64,000 nucleotides of DNA from an uncultured Thalassotalea sp. (GTDB lineage: Bacteria > Pseudomonadota > Gammaproteobacteria > Enterobacterales > Alteromonadaceae): positions 62,001 to 126,000 of the forward strand of contig CANLNK010000003.1 of assembly GCA_947492575.1 (NCBI GenBank), in the 5' to 3' direction. The notes below the pieces were generated by a model. The model did not search any database. It was given only the letters and a program-made list of their open reading frames with translations, and was not told where the DNA came from. This document shows positions 53,725 through 61,612 of this stretch, piece after piece. Within the stretch, counting starts at the first letter, position 1. Each line of letters begins with the position of its first letter. The translations under genes and the position numbers were made by a program.

Positions 53725-54017
53725 TTAGCCTGATGCACATAACTCTTTGTATACGAGTTTAGTTAAGTCACCAAATTTAGTATTAAATGCTTTTAAGTCA
53801 TTTTTCCAAATTATGAAAGTTACTGATTGGTTTGTGCACTTGTTTTCCATATTTAAATAAGAACCTTTCTTAAACTTTGACACTTGGCTCAAAGTTCCAC
53901 ATGCAATTACTTCATTACCTTTATGGAATGGTGCATATAAAGTACTTATTTTTTAGCTGCATAGCTAGACGTACTTATGAACAATCCGATTGCTAACAAG
54001 TATTTGTTAAACTTCAT
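53725..54017 (-). pseudogene. Small secreted protein, frameshifted
   Basis: An ATG with AGAGGATATA upstream opens MKFNKYLLAIGLFISTSSYA, a clear signal peptide, then stops after AAKK in a run of six A. Shifting one base at that run continues for about 70 residues with protein-like composition (LYAPFHKGNEVIACGTLSQ; NMENKCTNQSVTFIIWKN; LVYKELCASG), ending at 53725. Two cysteines follow in the mature part. One missing A explains the break, so this is a recent pseudogene or a sequencing error. Family not recognised. Confidence 0.6.
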
Positions 54018-54038
54018 TATATCCTCTAGTTGGATTCT

Positions 54039-55355
54039 TTAATTTTTAAAACATTCCTGACAAGGCTTAAATCCAACTTGTTCAAGCAGAGATCTCTCAA
54101 ACCTTAGTTCTGGATTAAACCTAATTTGGTAATACTCTTTTAGCAGCCTTTTAAGGTCTACTTTGTATTGATGCCATCTATGTAAAGGGTGTCCTTTTTC
54201 TTTCGCTTTCTTTACCTTATGAGTACCATAACCTTGGTTCTTTATTATGGTTCTAGTACTCTCACTAGAACTCATAAAGCTTTGTGCAGAACTTATCAGT
54301 TCATCAATAGTAGCCTTTAGTTCTTCAAGATTGTAATTACTTATTTGACTGGTTCCACTATTGCTATAGCTAATAGACTTAGGTCTATTTATAAGTAAAA
54401 ACCTAGCTTCTAGCTTATCTATAAAGCTACTCTGGTTTTCTTTTAATAACTTACTATTCTGCTTTACAAATACTCTGTATCTTTCAATACTAGTTTCACC
54501 TTGTTTCTTTATTTCTGGTGGTATTTCTAGGTTTAGAAAGTTAGATGTTAGAACAGGGCACCCAATTGAACTATGAAAAGCAGGAGTTCCACCTTCCCAA
54601 ACAAAGTTTCCAGTATCCTTTCTCTTCTCTCTTCTTTTATAAATCTTTATGCTGTCTTTATCTGACTTACATACTTCTTTATATATCTGTAAAAAAGTTA
54701 GTTCTGGTGTCGTTAAAATGAAACTTAAGTCAGAGTCATAAAGCTCTGAAAAGCTAGAATCTAAACCATCTGTTTTTAAAGCAAGTTGGGATGCGTTGGA
54801 TTTAGTTATGTAAACACTATCCACTAAAGGTATCACTGGTTCTTTTTTAGGAAAGTGTTTCTTCGGCTCTTGTATAACAGGGGTCTCTGTTACCTTTTTT
54901 GTTTCTATGGAATTATTGACTTTATTTTTCTGGTTTGCTCTGGTCGTCGACCCTTCCTCGAAATTAAAGTCTTCAGGCTTTTTATTTAGAGGCGGAGAAT
55001 TGTTTATTCTTTCTTCTAGCTCTTTTCTTTTTTTAGCTACGATGAGCTTTTGCTCTTCGCTGAAGCGTATTGACCAATTTTCTAACTCTTTTGATTTTTT
55101 TTCAAATTCACCTAATAAAGATTTGTTCTCTGGGTTTAACTCTTTCTGAATAGCAGCATATGCCTCTCTAATTTTCTCACTAAAGAAGGTAAGTATTAGA
55201 GCTAATATAGATGTGTGAGGCAATGCAGCAAGAATACAGTACGGAGCAAAGCAAGAACCAAATATAAACATTTGGTTTAGTACTATTAATATGAGCCAAG
55301 AGGTAAGAAAGAATTTTAAATTATTGTATGCAGACTTTAGGAACTTGATAAACAA
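54039..55355 (-). CDS. Unrecognised membrane-anchored cargo protein of the tRNA-Pro element
   Basis: A 438-residue protein with TTG start. Residues 15-58 hold two hydrophobic helices (FFLTSWLILIVLNQMFIFG; CILAALPHTSILALILTFF). A charged coiled coil covers about 60-120 and a low-complexity linker about 120-175. The soluble C-terminal half carries FHSSIGC (H261, C266) and, 165 residues later, GFKPCQEC (C432, C435). HxxxxC followed by GFxPCxxC is known as a paired metal site in Ada-like and thermonuclease-associated domains; here a long helical insert separates the halves. Unknown function; the metal site is inference. Confidence 0.6.
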   Translation of the reverse strand: MFIKFLKSAYNNLKFFLTSWLILIVLNQMFIFGSCFAPYCILAALPHTSILALILTFFSEKIREAYAAIQKELNPENKSLLGEFEKKSKELENWSIRFSEEQKLIVAKKRKELEERINNSPPLNKKPEDFNFEEGSTTRANQKNKVNNSIETKKVTETPVIQEPKKHFPKKEPVIPLVDSVYITKSNASQLALKTDGLDSSFSELYDSDLSFILTTPELTFLQIYKEVCKSDKDSIKIYKRREKRKDTGNFVWEGGTPAFHSSIGCPVLTSNFLNLEIPPEIKKQGETSIERYRVFVKQNSKLLKENQSSFIDKLEARFLLINRPKSISYSNSGTSQISNYNLEELKATIDELISSAQSFMSSSESTRTIIKNQGYGTHKVKKAKEKGHPLHRWHQYKVDLKRLLKEYYQIRFNPELRFERSLLEQVGFKPCQECFKN

Positions 55356-55590
55356 CTTTACTATTTCCGTTAGTACATTATCCTATTTATTCTTAGGTTA
55401 CATTAATTTGTAATTAAATGTTGTTTATTTAGTGTAACTTACACAACTTTTTCTTTTTGCCTGCATCATATGAATAACCTAGCTTTGCATCTAAGGCAGG
55501 TATACAAGACCCTGAGAACTATGATTAACGATTAAACTGCTCTATAAAGACTATGATGCATATGGGGCTAGTATAGTAAACCAAATTGCA

Positions 55591-55797
55591 TTGTTTGATG
55601 CAGTATCTCAGCAAATACAAAATCAAAACATAAACATTAGAGAAGCCCAGAAAAAAATAGGCGAAGTATATTCGCCTACCTATGTTTTACTAAGTGATTT
55701 TACCAGAGAAAACTCTAGTTATCGCACTGATAATTTACCAATACTTGATTTTTCTTACTATGTAAAACTAGTCGAGCAAGTGGGAAGGTTAATTTAA
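55591..55797 (+). CDS. Short unassigned open frame, possibly a gene remnant
   Basis: A 68-residue frame from TTG within the element. The protein-like reading extends upstream without a normal start codon (DYDAYGASIVNQIALFDAVS), so it may be a decayed gene fragment. The last residues (LPILDFSYYVKLVEQVGRLI) loosely resemble the ending of REP-associated/IS200-like transposases, but too little remains for a firm call. The surrounding interval 55356-55820 holds nothing else I can support. Confidence 0.25.
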   Translation: MFDAVSQQIQNQNINIREAQKKIGEVYSPTYVLLSDFTRENSSYRTDNLPILDFSYYVKLVEQVGRLI

Positions 55798-55820
55798 GCT
55801 AGCAGTGTACTTTCAGGGCT

Positions 55821-56311
55821 TTACCTCCTTAAATACGCAAAAGAGCCTGTATTTGCAGTTTCAATTTGGTTGCTCCACCATTGCATCAAGGCTCTTCTTC
55901 TCTCCAGTAATCAGTAGGGTTATATGCTCTACGTACTTCATTCTTATCTACATGAACTACTAATTGTTTATGAAATCAATTTCTCTTAAGCATCATGTTC
56001 ACTGTTTGACTATTGGCGCGGTACACAGGGGCTTTAGCACTAGGAAACAAGTATTCTCTATGAACACTAAAAGACATAATAAACTCTAATAACTGTATGA
56101 CTTGGTTCGATCATTAGCTAGAGAAACCTTTGGAAAAGAAGCAAAGCCTTTTGATGTACGCTTTTTTGTGAAAGTGTTTGAAGTATGAGAATATCCAAGA
56201 ATTATAGCCAGTAACTCTAACTCTTAGTTCTAGACCATCTCCATCTGTTAGTTTGTAATCCTTTAATTTACCTCTAGCTTGCTTTACTTTTGTGTTGGTT
56301 AGTTTGTTCAT
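55821..56311 (-). pseudogene. P4-type tyrosine integrase, collapsed pseudogene
   Basis: The first ~60 residues are the arm-binding DUF4102 domain (MNKLTNTKVKQARGKLKDY, KLTDGDGLELRVRVTGYNSW). After stop codons near 56111-56116 the same frame resumes with REYLFPSAKAPVYRANSQTV, then a stop, then KQLVVHVDKNEVRRAYNPTD, the C-terminal tyrosine region; after a frameshift it ends ALMQWWSNQIETANTGSF. A normal enzyme has about 400 residues; here only about 160 codons' worth remain, with the core and most catalytic residues deleted. It sits next to tRNA-Pro, as in living elements. Confidence 0.85.
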
Positions 56312-56434
56312 TATGGAGTACCAATTTTTTAAGAAAAAGGCCAGTACTACCACAATGAATCGTTAAAGATTAGATGAAGAAAGGTAACATTAGCTTGCTA
56401 GCCAGAAATTGTGTGGCATTACGAAATTTAGACA

Positions 56435-56460
56435 TAAAAAAAGGACTCACTTGGAGTCCT
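56435..56460 (-). terminator. Rho-independent terminator of tRNA-Pro
   Basis: On the minus strand AGGACTC and GAGTCCT form a 7-bp stem around a 5-nt loop followed by seven T, 15 nt beyond the tRNA 3' end. The flank AAATTTAGACAT is shared with the left end of the element, but the stem differs. Confidence 0.85.
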
Positions 56461-56463
56461 CAT

Positions 56464-56499
56464 TTTATTTATATTTGGTCGGGATAGCAGGACTTGAAC
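56464..56499. repeat. Right attachment-site repeat (36 nt, inside intact tRNA-Pro)
   Basis: Identical to 53633-53668. Here the repeat continues into a complete tRNA-Pro gene, so this side kept or regained the functional tRNA after integration. Confidence 0.85.
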
Positions 56500-56552
56500 C
56501 TGCGACCTCACGTCCCCCAGACGCACGCGCTACCAGACTGCGCTATATCCCG
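56476..56552 (-). tRNA. tRNA-Pro (anticodon GGG)
   Basis: A 77-nt cloverleaf with encoded CCA. Acceptor CGGGATA pairs with TATCCCG; the D arm is GCGC-AGTCTGGTA-GCGC; the anticodon arm has loop CTGGGGG giving anticodon GGG; the T arm carries GGTTCAAGTCC between GCAG and CTGC. It reads CCC/CCU proline codons. It is the integration target of the adjacent decayed element and is followed by its own terminator. Confidence 0.93.
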
Positions 56553-56634
56553 AATGCTTTGCTACAAGCAAGCTGTATATTAATGATTTAACAGGGTATT
56601 GCAATCATTTAGCCGCTCAAGCCTATCCGTTTGC

Positions 56635-58305
56635 TTAATTATTACTCTGCTGCTGACTGTATCGTTTGATGAAGTGAACGCCATCAATCATTAACGGGAA
56701 GTCCGAGCTAACTGTAATAGGTGCACTAAGCTGCCTAGAGTAACTTTGAAAGTTGCCATTTTGGTCGATTAATACCGACTTATCTTTATTAAAGACAACC
56801 ATTCCATTATCAACGGTATTAGCAATAACGCGATCTGATTTTAAACGAAGTAAATTCGTGCCGGCAAAGCTCTCTTTATAAGATTTACAACCCAGCCAGT
56901 GTTGAACTAACGTAGGAGCAATATCCATTTGGCTCGTTAGGTTATTCACACGTTTACTTTTGTTGCCTGGCATCACCATTAGCGCTGGCTTAATCGCAAG
57001 GCCATCTATTGATGTGTTATTACCTATTGAACTGATAATGACATTGTCCTTCGTTTGTTGTTGCTTTTGAGCAAGCAGCAACGCATCGATTAACAATTCA
57101 AACTGTGCCGTCTTATCTTTTTCAAAATAAATAACATGTAAACCTTGTTCGATTGCTTTTAATGAAGTTGGAAGAACGATCTTCGTGATATCGTCATATT
57201 GGGTTTGCTTGTCGAAGCGAGGCTTAAAGCCAAAATCTAATGCGGCAGCATTTGTTTTATCACCAATAAACGTAAAAGTATTTTTAAGACCATGCAGCTT
57301 TGTTAATTGAAGCAGAATAGGTGATACCTGTTGTTCTTCAATATTGGTTTGGTAGATGCTCGGTAAACCATAAAGCAAGTTAAACCACGCATCTTTTCCT
57401 TGTGCATTGTCGATATGGTATTCAAGTCGAATTTCCGACGCTGTACTACGTTGACTAAATTGGTTAATTAACTCTGTAGTTAAGGTTTGTTCACTTAAGA
57501 TGATAAATGTTGAATTAGCTGGTTCGTCTGCTTCACAGGTATCTACTAATGTTGGGTATGCAGGTACCGAGTCATTAAATGATAAAGGACTTGTTCTGCG
57601 CTCTATATAATCTTCTTTATTGAATAAACCATACTTAGTTAACAACGTTTTCGCTGTTGTCGGGTAGGAGAGCGGTAAAATAGTATCTTGCTTCAGTACG
57701 TCATATTCTAAATTTGCATCAGCCCAAATGTGCATTAAATGGCTAACAAAGAAACAAGCGACTAAGCCTACAACTACAAACCGCGCGAATACTGCTTTTT
57801 GTAATTCTTTTAGATGCTTCCACGCGTAATTACTTACTGTGAGTTCAAAGGTTAGAATCACAAGCGATAAAATAATGGTGATAAACCAAAAAGTACGTCT
57901 GTCCTGCCTTACTTCTTCAGTAATTAAATCAATGATTTGCGATGTTGATGAAGCATTTATGTGATAGCCCAAACGATTGTAAATAAAAGCGTCTAAACAC
58001 AGTAATAACAATACGACAGTGAATATTATGGAGGCACTTGCTCGAATAAATCGCGTTCTGGGGACTAAAAGGGTGAGAGGAAAAACCGTTAACACAAAGG
58101 TGATAAAGGTTAAAAAGGCCATGTGACTCAACCAAGTGGTTGTTAAGTAAACATAGCCTGCAAAGGTGTCTGGAGATGCTTCGTTAATTAAGTAGACAGT
58201 TGAAAGTACAATGGCTGCAATGATATTAAAAAATGTAAACCAATGGCTCCAACTAATTAAATGCAGTAATTTCTTACTATAAGTTTGAGATTCAAACGAC
58301 ACCAT
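56635..58305 (-). CDS. yejM: YejM/PbgA (LapC)-like inner-membrane sulfatase-fold protein
   Basis: A 556-residue protein with a five-helix DUF3413 membrane domain (SWSHWFTFFNIIAAIVLS; to about residue 195) and a periplasmic alkaline-phosphatase/sulfatase-like domain. In E. coli YejM senses lipopolysaccharide and restrains LapB/FtsH degradation of LpxC. The C-terminal domain here lacks an obvious catalytic Ser/Thr-metal centre (STFIILSEQTL at the usual position), in line with a non-enzymatic role, and is about 30 residues shorter than in E. coli. It is downstream of yejL with yejK divergent, as in E. coli. Confidence 0.9.
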   Translation of the reverse strand: MVSFESQTYSKKLLHLISWSHWFTFFNIIAAIVLSTVYLINEASPDTFAGYVYLTTTWLSHMAFLTFITFVLTVFPLTLLVPRTRFIRASASIIFTVVLLLLCLDAFIYNRLGYHINASSTSQIIDLITEEVRQDRRTFWFITIILSLVILTFELTVSNYAWKHLKELQKAVFARFVVVGLVACFFVSHLMHIWADANLEYDVLKQDTILPLSYPTTAKTLLTKYGLFNKEDYIERRTSPLSFNDSVPAYPTLVDTCEADEPANSTFIILSEQTLTTELINQFSQRSTASEIRLEYHIDNAQGKDAWFNLLYGLPSIYQTNIEEQQVSPILLQLTKLHGLKNTFTFIGDKTNAAALDFGFKPRFDKQTQYDDITKIVLPTSLKAIEQGLHVIYFEKDKTAQFELLIDALLLAQKQQQTKDNVIISSIGNNTSIDGLAIKPALMVMPGNKSKRVNNLTSQMDIAPTLVQHWLGCKSYKESFAGTNLLRLKSDRVIANTVDNGMVVFNKDKSVLIDQNGNFQSYSRQLSAPITVSSDFPLMIDGVHFIKRYSQQQSNN

Positions 58306-58326
58306 ATTTTTGAGTTTCTCTTATTC

Positions 58327-58542
58327 TTATTTTTTAATTGATTGCTCAAGCGCTTTAGTAAAATTAGCAACGATTGCTTCTTGTTGCTCTGCAGGTACTT
58401 GCTGAGAAAGTACTTCAGTTACAACATTTCCTAAACACATTAATGAAAGATCAGCGCTCGCTTTTTCTTCAATTAATACATTTAACAATCCGTCGATAAT
58501 TTTTTCTACACGTTCGTTAGAATACTTAGATACAATAGGCAT
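58327..58542 (-). CDS. yejL: YejL family protein (DUF1414)
   Basis: A 71-residue cytoplasmic protein matching YejL in length and pattern: [20 protein letters not shown], then [19 protein letters not shown] and a helical tail ALEQSIKK. Function unknown. The yejM start is about 21 nt downstream, so they are co-transcribed; yejK starts about 70 nt away in the opposite direction. The three-gene arrangement equals that of E. coli. Confidence 0.93.
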   Translation of the reverse strand: MPIVSKYSNERVEKIIDGLLNVLIEEKASADLSLMCLGNVVTEVLSQQVPAEQQEAIVANFTKALEQSIKK

Positions 58543-58614
58543 AATTTTCTATAAATTAGTGATAATTCGCTAAGTTTATCAAAAGCCATATCAATATCAT
58601 ACAGACCATTAACT

Positions 58615-59661
58615 ATGAGCCTAATAATTTCAAACATCGCGCTACACTTCCTAACAAAAAAAGAAGAAACCGGCGAAGTTCTAATACGCTTTGGTGCAGA
58701 AACATTAGAAGTTAGCAACAAAATTCAAAGCTTTGTAGAGTCTTTGCATAATATTTACAATAAAAAAGGGAATAAAGGTTACGGCCATTTCTCTACACAG
58801 CCAGCAGAGGGTGACCAAGCCCGCTTTGTTGATATTATGGAAAGCTACTTGAGCGAAGTTCAAGACTTTAACGCGTTTAGTCAACAAGCAACACATTTAC
58901 TTAAAAACGAACTAAGCAAGTACGACTTAGCTGAAACGGGTTACTTAGTGCTTTGTCACTACGAACATATGGGCGGTCGATACTTAATTGCTGCGATTAT
59001 TCCGATTTCAGAACACTACTCAGTAGATAGCGAACTTAACATTTCTGCAGACCAGCATTTAGATACCGATAAGTTACAGTTAGCAGCACGTATCGATTTA
59101 TTTGATTACCAAGAAAATGCTTCTGGTGATCGTTATGTAACGTTCATTCGTGGTCGCGCTGGTCGTAAGGTGTCTGATTTCTTCCTTGATTTCCTAGGTT
59201 GTGAAGAAGGTTTGAACGTTAAAGAACAAACTCAAAACTTAGTTCAAGCAGTCGAAGACTACGTAAGCGTTAATCAGTTAGATGCCGCTGAAAAGCAGCA
59301 AACTCGAAAAGAACTGTTGAGTTACTGTAAAGAGCAGAAAGAATCTGCTCAGGATGTTTCACTTAAAGAAATAGATAAAGTCGTCAGTAAAAACGATGAC
59401 GGCAATAGCTTTTATGAGTTTTGCCAAACACAAGACTATCAAATTGAAGAAAGCTTCCCGCACGACCAAGCCATCGTCAATAAAGTTACTAAATACTCTG
59501 GTTACGGAAATGGTATCAGTTTAAGTTTCGAACGCAGCCACTTTGGCCAAGATGTCGTGTATAATGCAGCAAACGATAGTTTAACTATCTATAAAGTACC
59601 ACCGAATTTGAAAAACCAACTGCTTCAATTACTTAATGATCACACAAGTGACCAAGATTAG
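58615..59661 (+). CDS. yejK: Nucleoid-associated protein YejK (NdpA)
   Basis: A 348-residue protein of the 37-kDa nucleoid-associated family: IISNIALHFLTKKEETGEV at the start, GHFSTQPAEGDQARFVDIM, HYEHMGGRYLIAAIIP and RGRAGRKVSDFFLDFLGCEEG in the centre. E. coli YejK binds DNA and topoisomerases. It is divergent from yejL-yejM and 23 nt upstream of pyrC. Confidence 0.94.
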   Translation: MSLIISNIALHFLTKKEETGEVLIRFGAETLEVSNKIQSFVESLHNIYNKKGNKGYGHFSTQPAEGDQARFVDIMESYLSEVQDFNAFSQQATHLLKNELSKYDLAETGYLVLCHYEHMGGRYLIAAIIPISEHYSVDSELNISADQHLDTDKLQLAARIDLFDYQENASGDRYVTFIRGRAGRKVSDFFLDFLGCEEGLNVKEQTQNLVQAVEDYVSVNQLDAAEKQQTRKELLSYCKEQKESAQDVSLKEIDKVVSKNDDGNSFYEFCQTQDYQIEESFPHDQAIVNKVTKYSGYGNGISLSFERSHFGQDVVYNAANDSLTIYKVPPNLKNQLLQLLNDHTSDQD

Positions 59662-59684
59662 TTGGTAAGTATTAAGGAAATCCG

Positions 59685-60716
59685 ATGACAAGTTTATCTA
59701 TTACTCGTCCAGACGACTGGCATGTGCATTTACGAGATGGCGAAGTGTTAACAAACACCGTCGCAGACATCAGTCGTTATTTTGGTCGTGCGATTATTAT
59801 GCCTAATTTAGTACCGCCGGTAATAAATGCCGAAGGTGCTCAAGCATATTACGACCGCATTAAGGCATCTAACCCAAGAGCGGGTTTTGAGCCGTTAATG
59901 GTGCTTTATTTAACAGACAACACTACGCCAGAAGATATCAAAGCTGCAAAAGAAAGTGGCATTGTATACGCTGCTAAGCTTTATCCAGCGGGTGCCACAA
60001 CTAACTCGTCTTCTGGTGTAACTAACGTAGACAACATCAAAGATGTAATAGCGGCAATGCAAGAACACGAGATGTTATTGCTTATCCACGGTGAAGTAAC
60101 TGATCATGATGTAGATATTTTTGACCGCGAAGCACAGTTTATTGAAACTATCTTAACGCCACTTGTTACGCAGTATCCAAATCTGAAAATTGTTTTAGAG
60201 CACATTACTACCAAGAATGCAGTGGATTTCGTGAAAGCTGCTGGTGACAATATTGCAGCAACAATTACTGCACATCATTTATTGTACAACCGAAACCATA
60301 TGCTAGCTGGCGGTATTCGTCCTCATTTCTTTTGTTTGCCGATCCTAAAACGTAATATTCATCAACAAGCACTAGTCGAAGCAGCAACAAGCGGTAGCGC
60401 TAAATTCTTCCTAGGAACAGACTCTGCTCCTCACGCTAAACATGCTAAAGAAAGTGCATGTGGTTGTGCTGGTTCATATACTGCACATGCTGCAATCGAG
60501 TTATATGCCGAAGTCTTTGAGCAAGAAAACGCGTTAGACAAATTAGAAGCATTCGCCAGTTTAAATGGTCCAAACTTCTATGGTTTACCTGTTAATGAAG
60601 ACAAAATTACGTTAACAAAATCAAGTTGGGATGTTCCTGAAACAATGGCGTTTGGTAACGATGTAGTCGTACCAATTAAGGCAGGTGAACAAATTACCTG
60701 GACAGTGTCTGAGTAA
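59685..60716 (+). CDS. pyrC: Dihydroorotase
   Basis: A 343-residue class II dihydroorotase in pyrimidine synthesis. Zinc ligands are H13 and H15 in WHVHLRDGE, the carboxylated lysine is K98 in [16 protein letters not shown], further ligands lie in LIHGEVTD and LEHITT, and the catalytic aspartate is in [15 protein letters not shown]. Length matches E. coli PyrC (348). It is followed after 14 nt by a pterin-synthase-like gene. Confidence 0.97.
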   Translation: MTSLSITRPDDWHVHLRDGEVLTNTVADISRYFGRAIIMPNLVPPVINAEGAQAYYDRIKASNPRAGFEPLMVLYLTDNTTPEDIKAAKESGIVYAAKLYPAGATTNSSSGVTNVDNIKDVIAAMQEHEMLLLIHGEVTDHDVDIFDREAQFIETILTPLVTQYPNLKIVLEHITTKNAVDFVKAAGDNIAATITAHHLLYNRNHMLAGGIRPHFFCLPILKRNIHQQALVEAATSGSAKFFLGTDSAPHAKHAKESACGCAGSYTAHAAIELYAEVFEQENALDKLEAFASLNGPNFYGLPVNEDKITLTKSSWDVPETMAFGNDVVVPIKAGEQITWTVSE

Positions 60717-60730
60717 TTAGTGGAGTAATC

Positions 60731-61612
60731 GTGCAGTTATTTGTAAATGACTTAACCGTTATCGACTTTTCATATTTGTGTGAAGAGCGAGGCATTGTAG
60801 GTGAAAGCTGGATAGTCGACGTACTGCTTGAAGGCTGCTTAAACGAAATGAGCATGGTGTTAGATTTTGGTGTGGTTAAAAAACAAATCAAAGCCATTAT
60901 CGACGATGCTGTAGACCATAAATTACTGCTCCCAGGTAGTAGCCAAAAGTTACGCGTTACTAGCGAGGGAGCTAGACAAGGCCATGAATTTGTTGACTTT
61001 ATCTCTGAAAGAGCAAGTTACTTCTTACAATCTCCAGAGCAGGCGTTTGCTACCATAGATTGTCAGGAAATTTCGATTGAAGCAGTAACTTCGCATCTAA
61101 TTACTGTGATTAAAAAGCAGTTACCTGACAATGTTGAAGGTCTTACAATTAAGTTAAGACCAGAAGATATTAAGAGTGATTTCTATCACTATACCCATGG
61201 TTTGAAAAAGCACGATGGTAATTGTCAGCGAATAGCTCATGGTCATCGTTCGATGATTACCTTGTTCGAAAATGACGAACGCTCTGAAGCATTAGAAGCT
61301 TATTGGTGCGAACGTTGGAAAGATATTTACTTAGCAACAGATTCTGATGAGATATCAAAAGAACAAGCGGAGTTATCTTCATTTGCAAAGGACAATTTAA
61401 CACCCGATCATCGATACTTTGCTTATATGGCACCACAAGGTCGTTTTGATATTGCTGTTCAGGAAAATGTGCTTGAAGTTGTTGATTGTGATTCAACAGT
61501 AGAATTGTTGGCTGATTACATTGGTAGGCAATTAAAGGCACGTACAGAAAATAGCAAAATTACGGTAATTGCTTATGAAGGTGTTGGTAAAGGGGCGATC
61601 GCTGATGTTTAA
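60731..61612 (+). CDS. Tandem 6-pyruvoyl-tetrahydropterin-synthase/QueD-like protein
   Basis: A 293-residue protein with two PTPS-fold domains. Domain 1 (about 1-75: DFSYLCEERGIVGESWIVDV, SMVLDFGVVKKQIKAIIDDAVDHKLLLP) keeps the catalytic D62-H63 but lacks the HxH zinc ligands, with GES at the usual HGH position. Domain 2 (about 150-285) carries YTHGLKKHDGNCQRIAHGHRS with H156, C165, H170 and H172. The active site may therefore be shared. Normal QueD is about 120 residues. The start is GTG. Its 3' end overlaps the M23 peptidase start. Confidence 0.82.
   Translation: MQLFVNDLTVIDFSYLCEERGIVGESWIVDVLLEGCLNEMSMVLDFGVVKKQIKAIIDDAVDHKLLLPGSSQKLRVTSEGARQGHEFVDFISERASYFLQSPEQAFATIDCQEISIEAVTSHLITVIKKQLPDNVEGLTIKLRPEDIKSDFYHYTHGLKKHDGNCQRIAHGHRSMITLFENDERSEALEAYWCERWKDIYLATDSDEISKEQAELSSFAKDNLTPDHRYFAYMAPQGRFDIAVQENVLEVVDCDSTVELLADYIGRQLKARTENSKITVIAYEGVGKGAIADV

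Larger units (their letters stand above)
53633..56499. mobile_element. Decayed integrative element at tRNA-Pro(GGG)
   Basis: About 2.87 kb bounded by 36-nt direct repeats that match the 3' end of tRNA-Pro. Next to the intact tRNA, in the same orientation, are the remains of a P4-type tyrosine integrase, the expected position for such elements. Inside are a frameshifted small secreted protein gene, a 438-residue membrane-anchored protein of unknown family and a short unassigned frame. Codon use is AT-rich compared with the flanking bio and yej genes. With the integrase broken, it should no longer be able to move by itself. Confidence 0.8.

Noticed and set aside
56409-56591. Plus-strand 60-residue coding frame
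   Set aside because: It runs antisense across the tRNA-Pro gene and its terminator; an artefact of tRNA sequence often mis-called as a protein.
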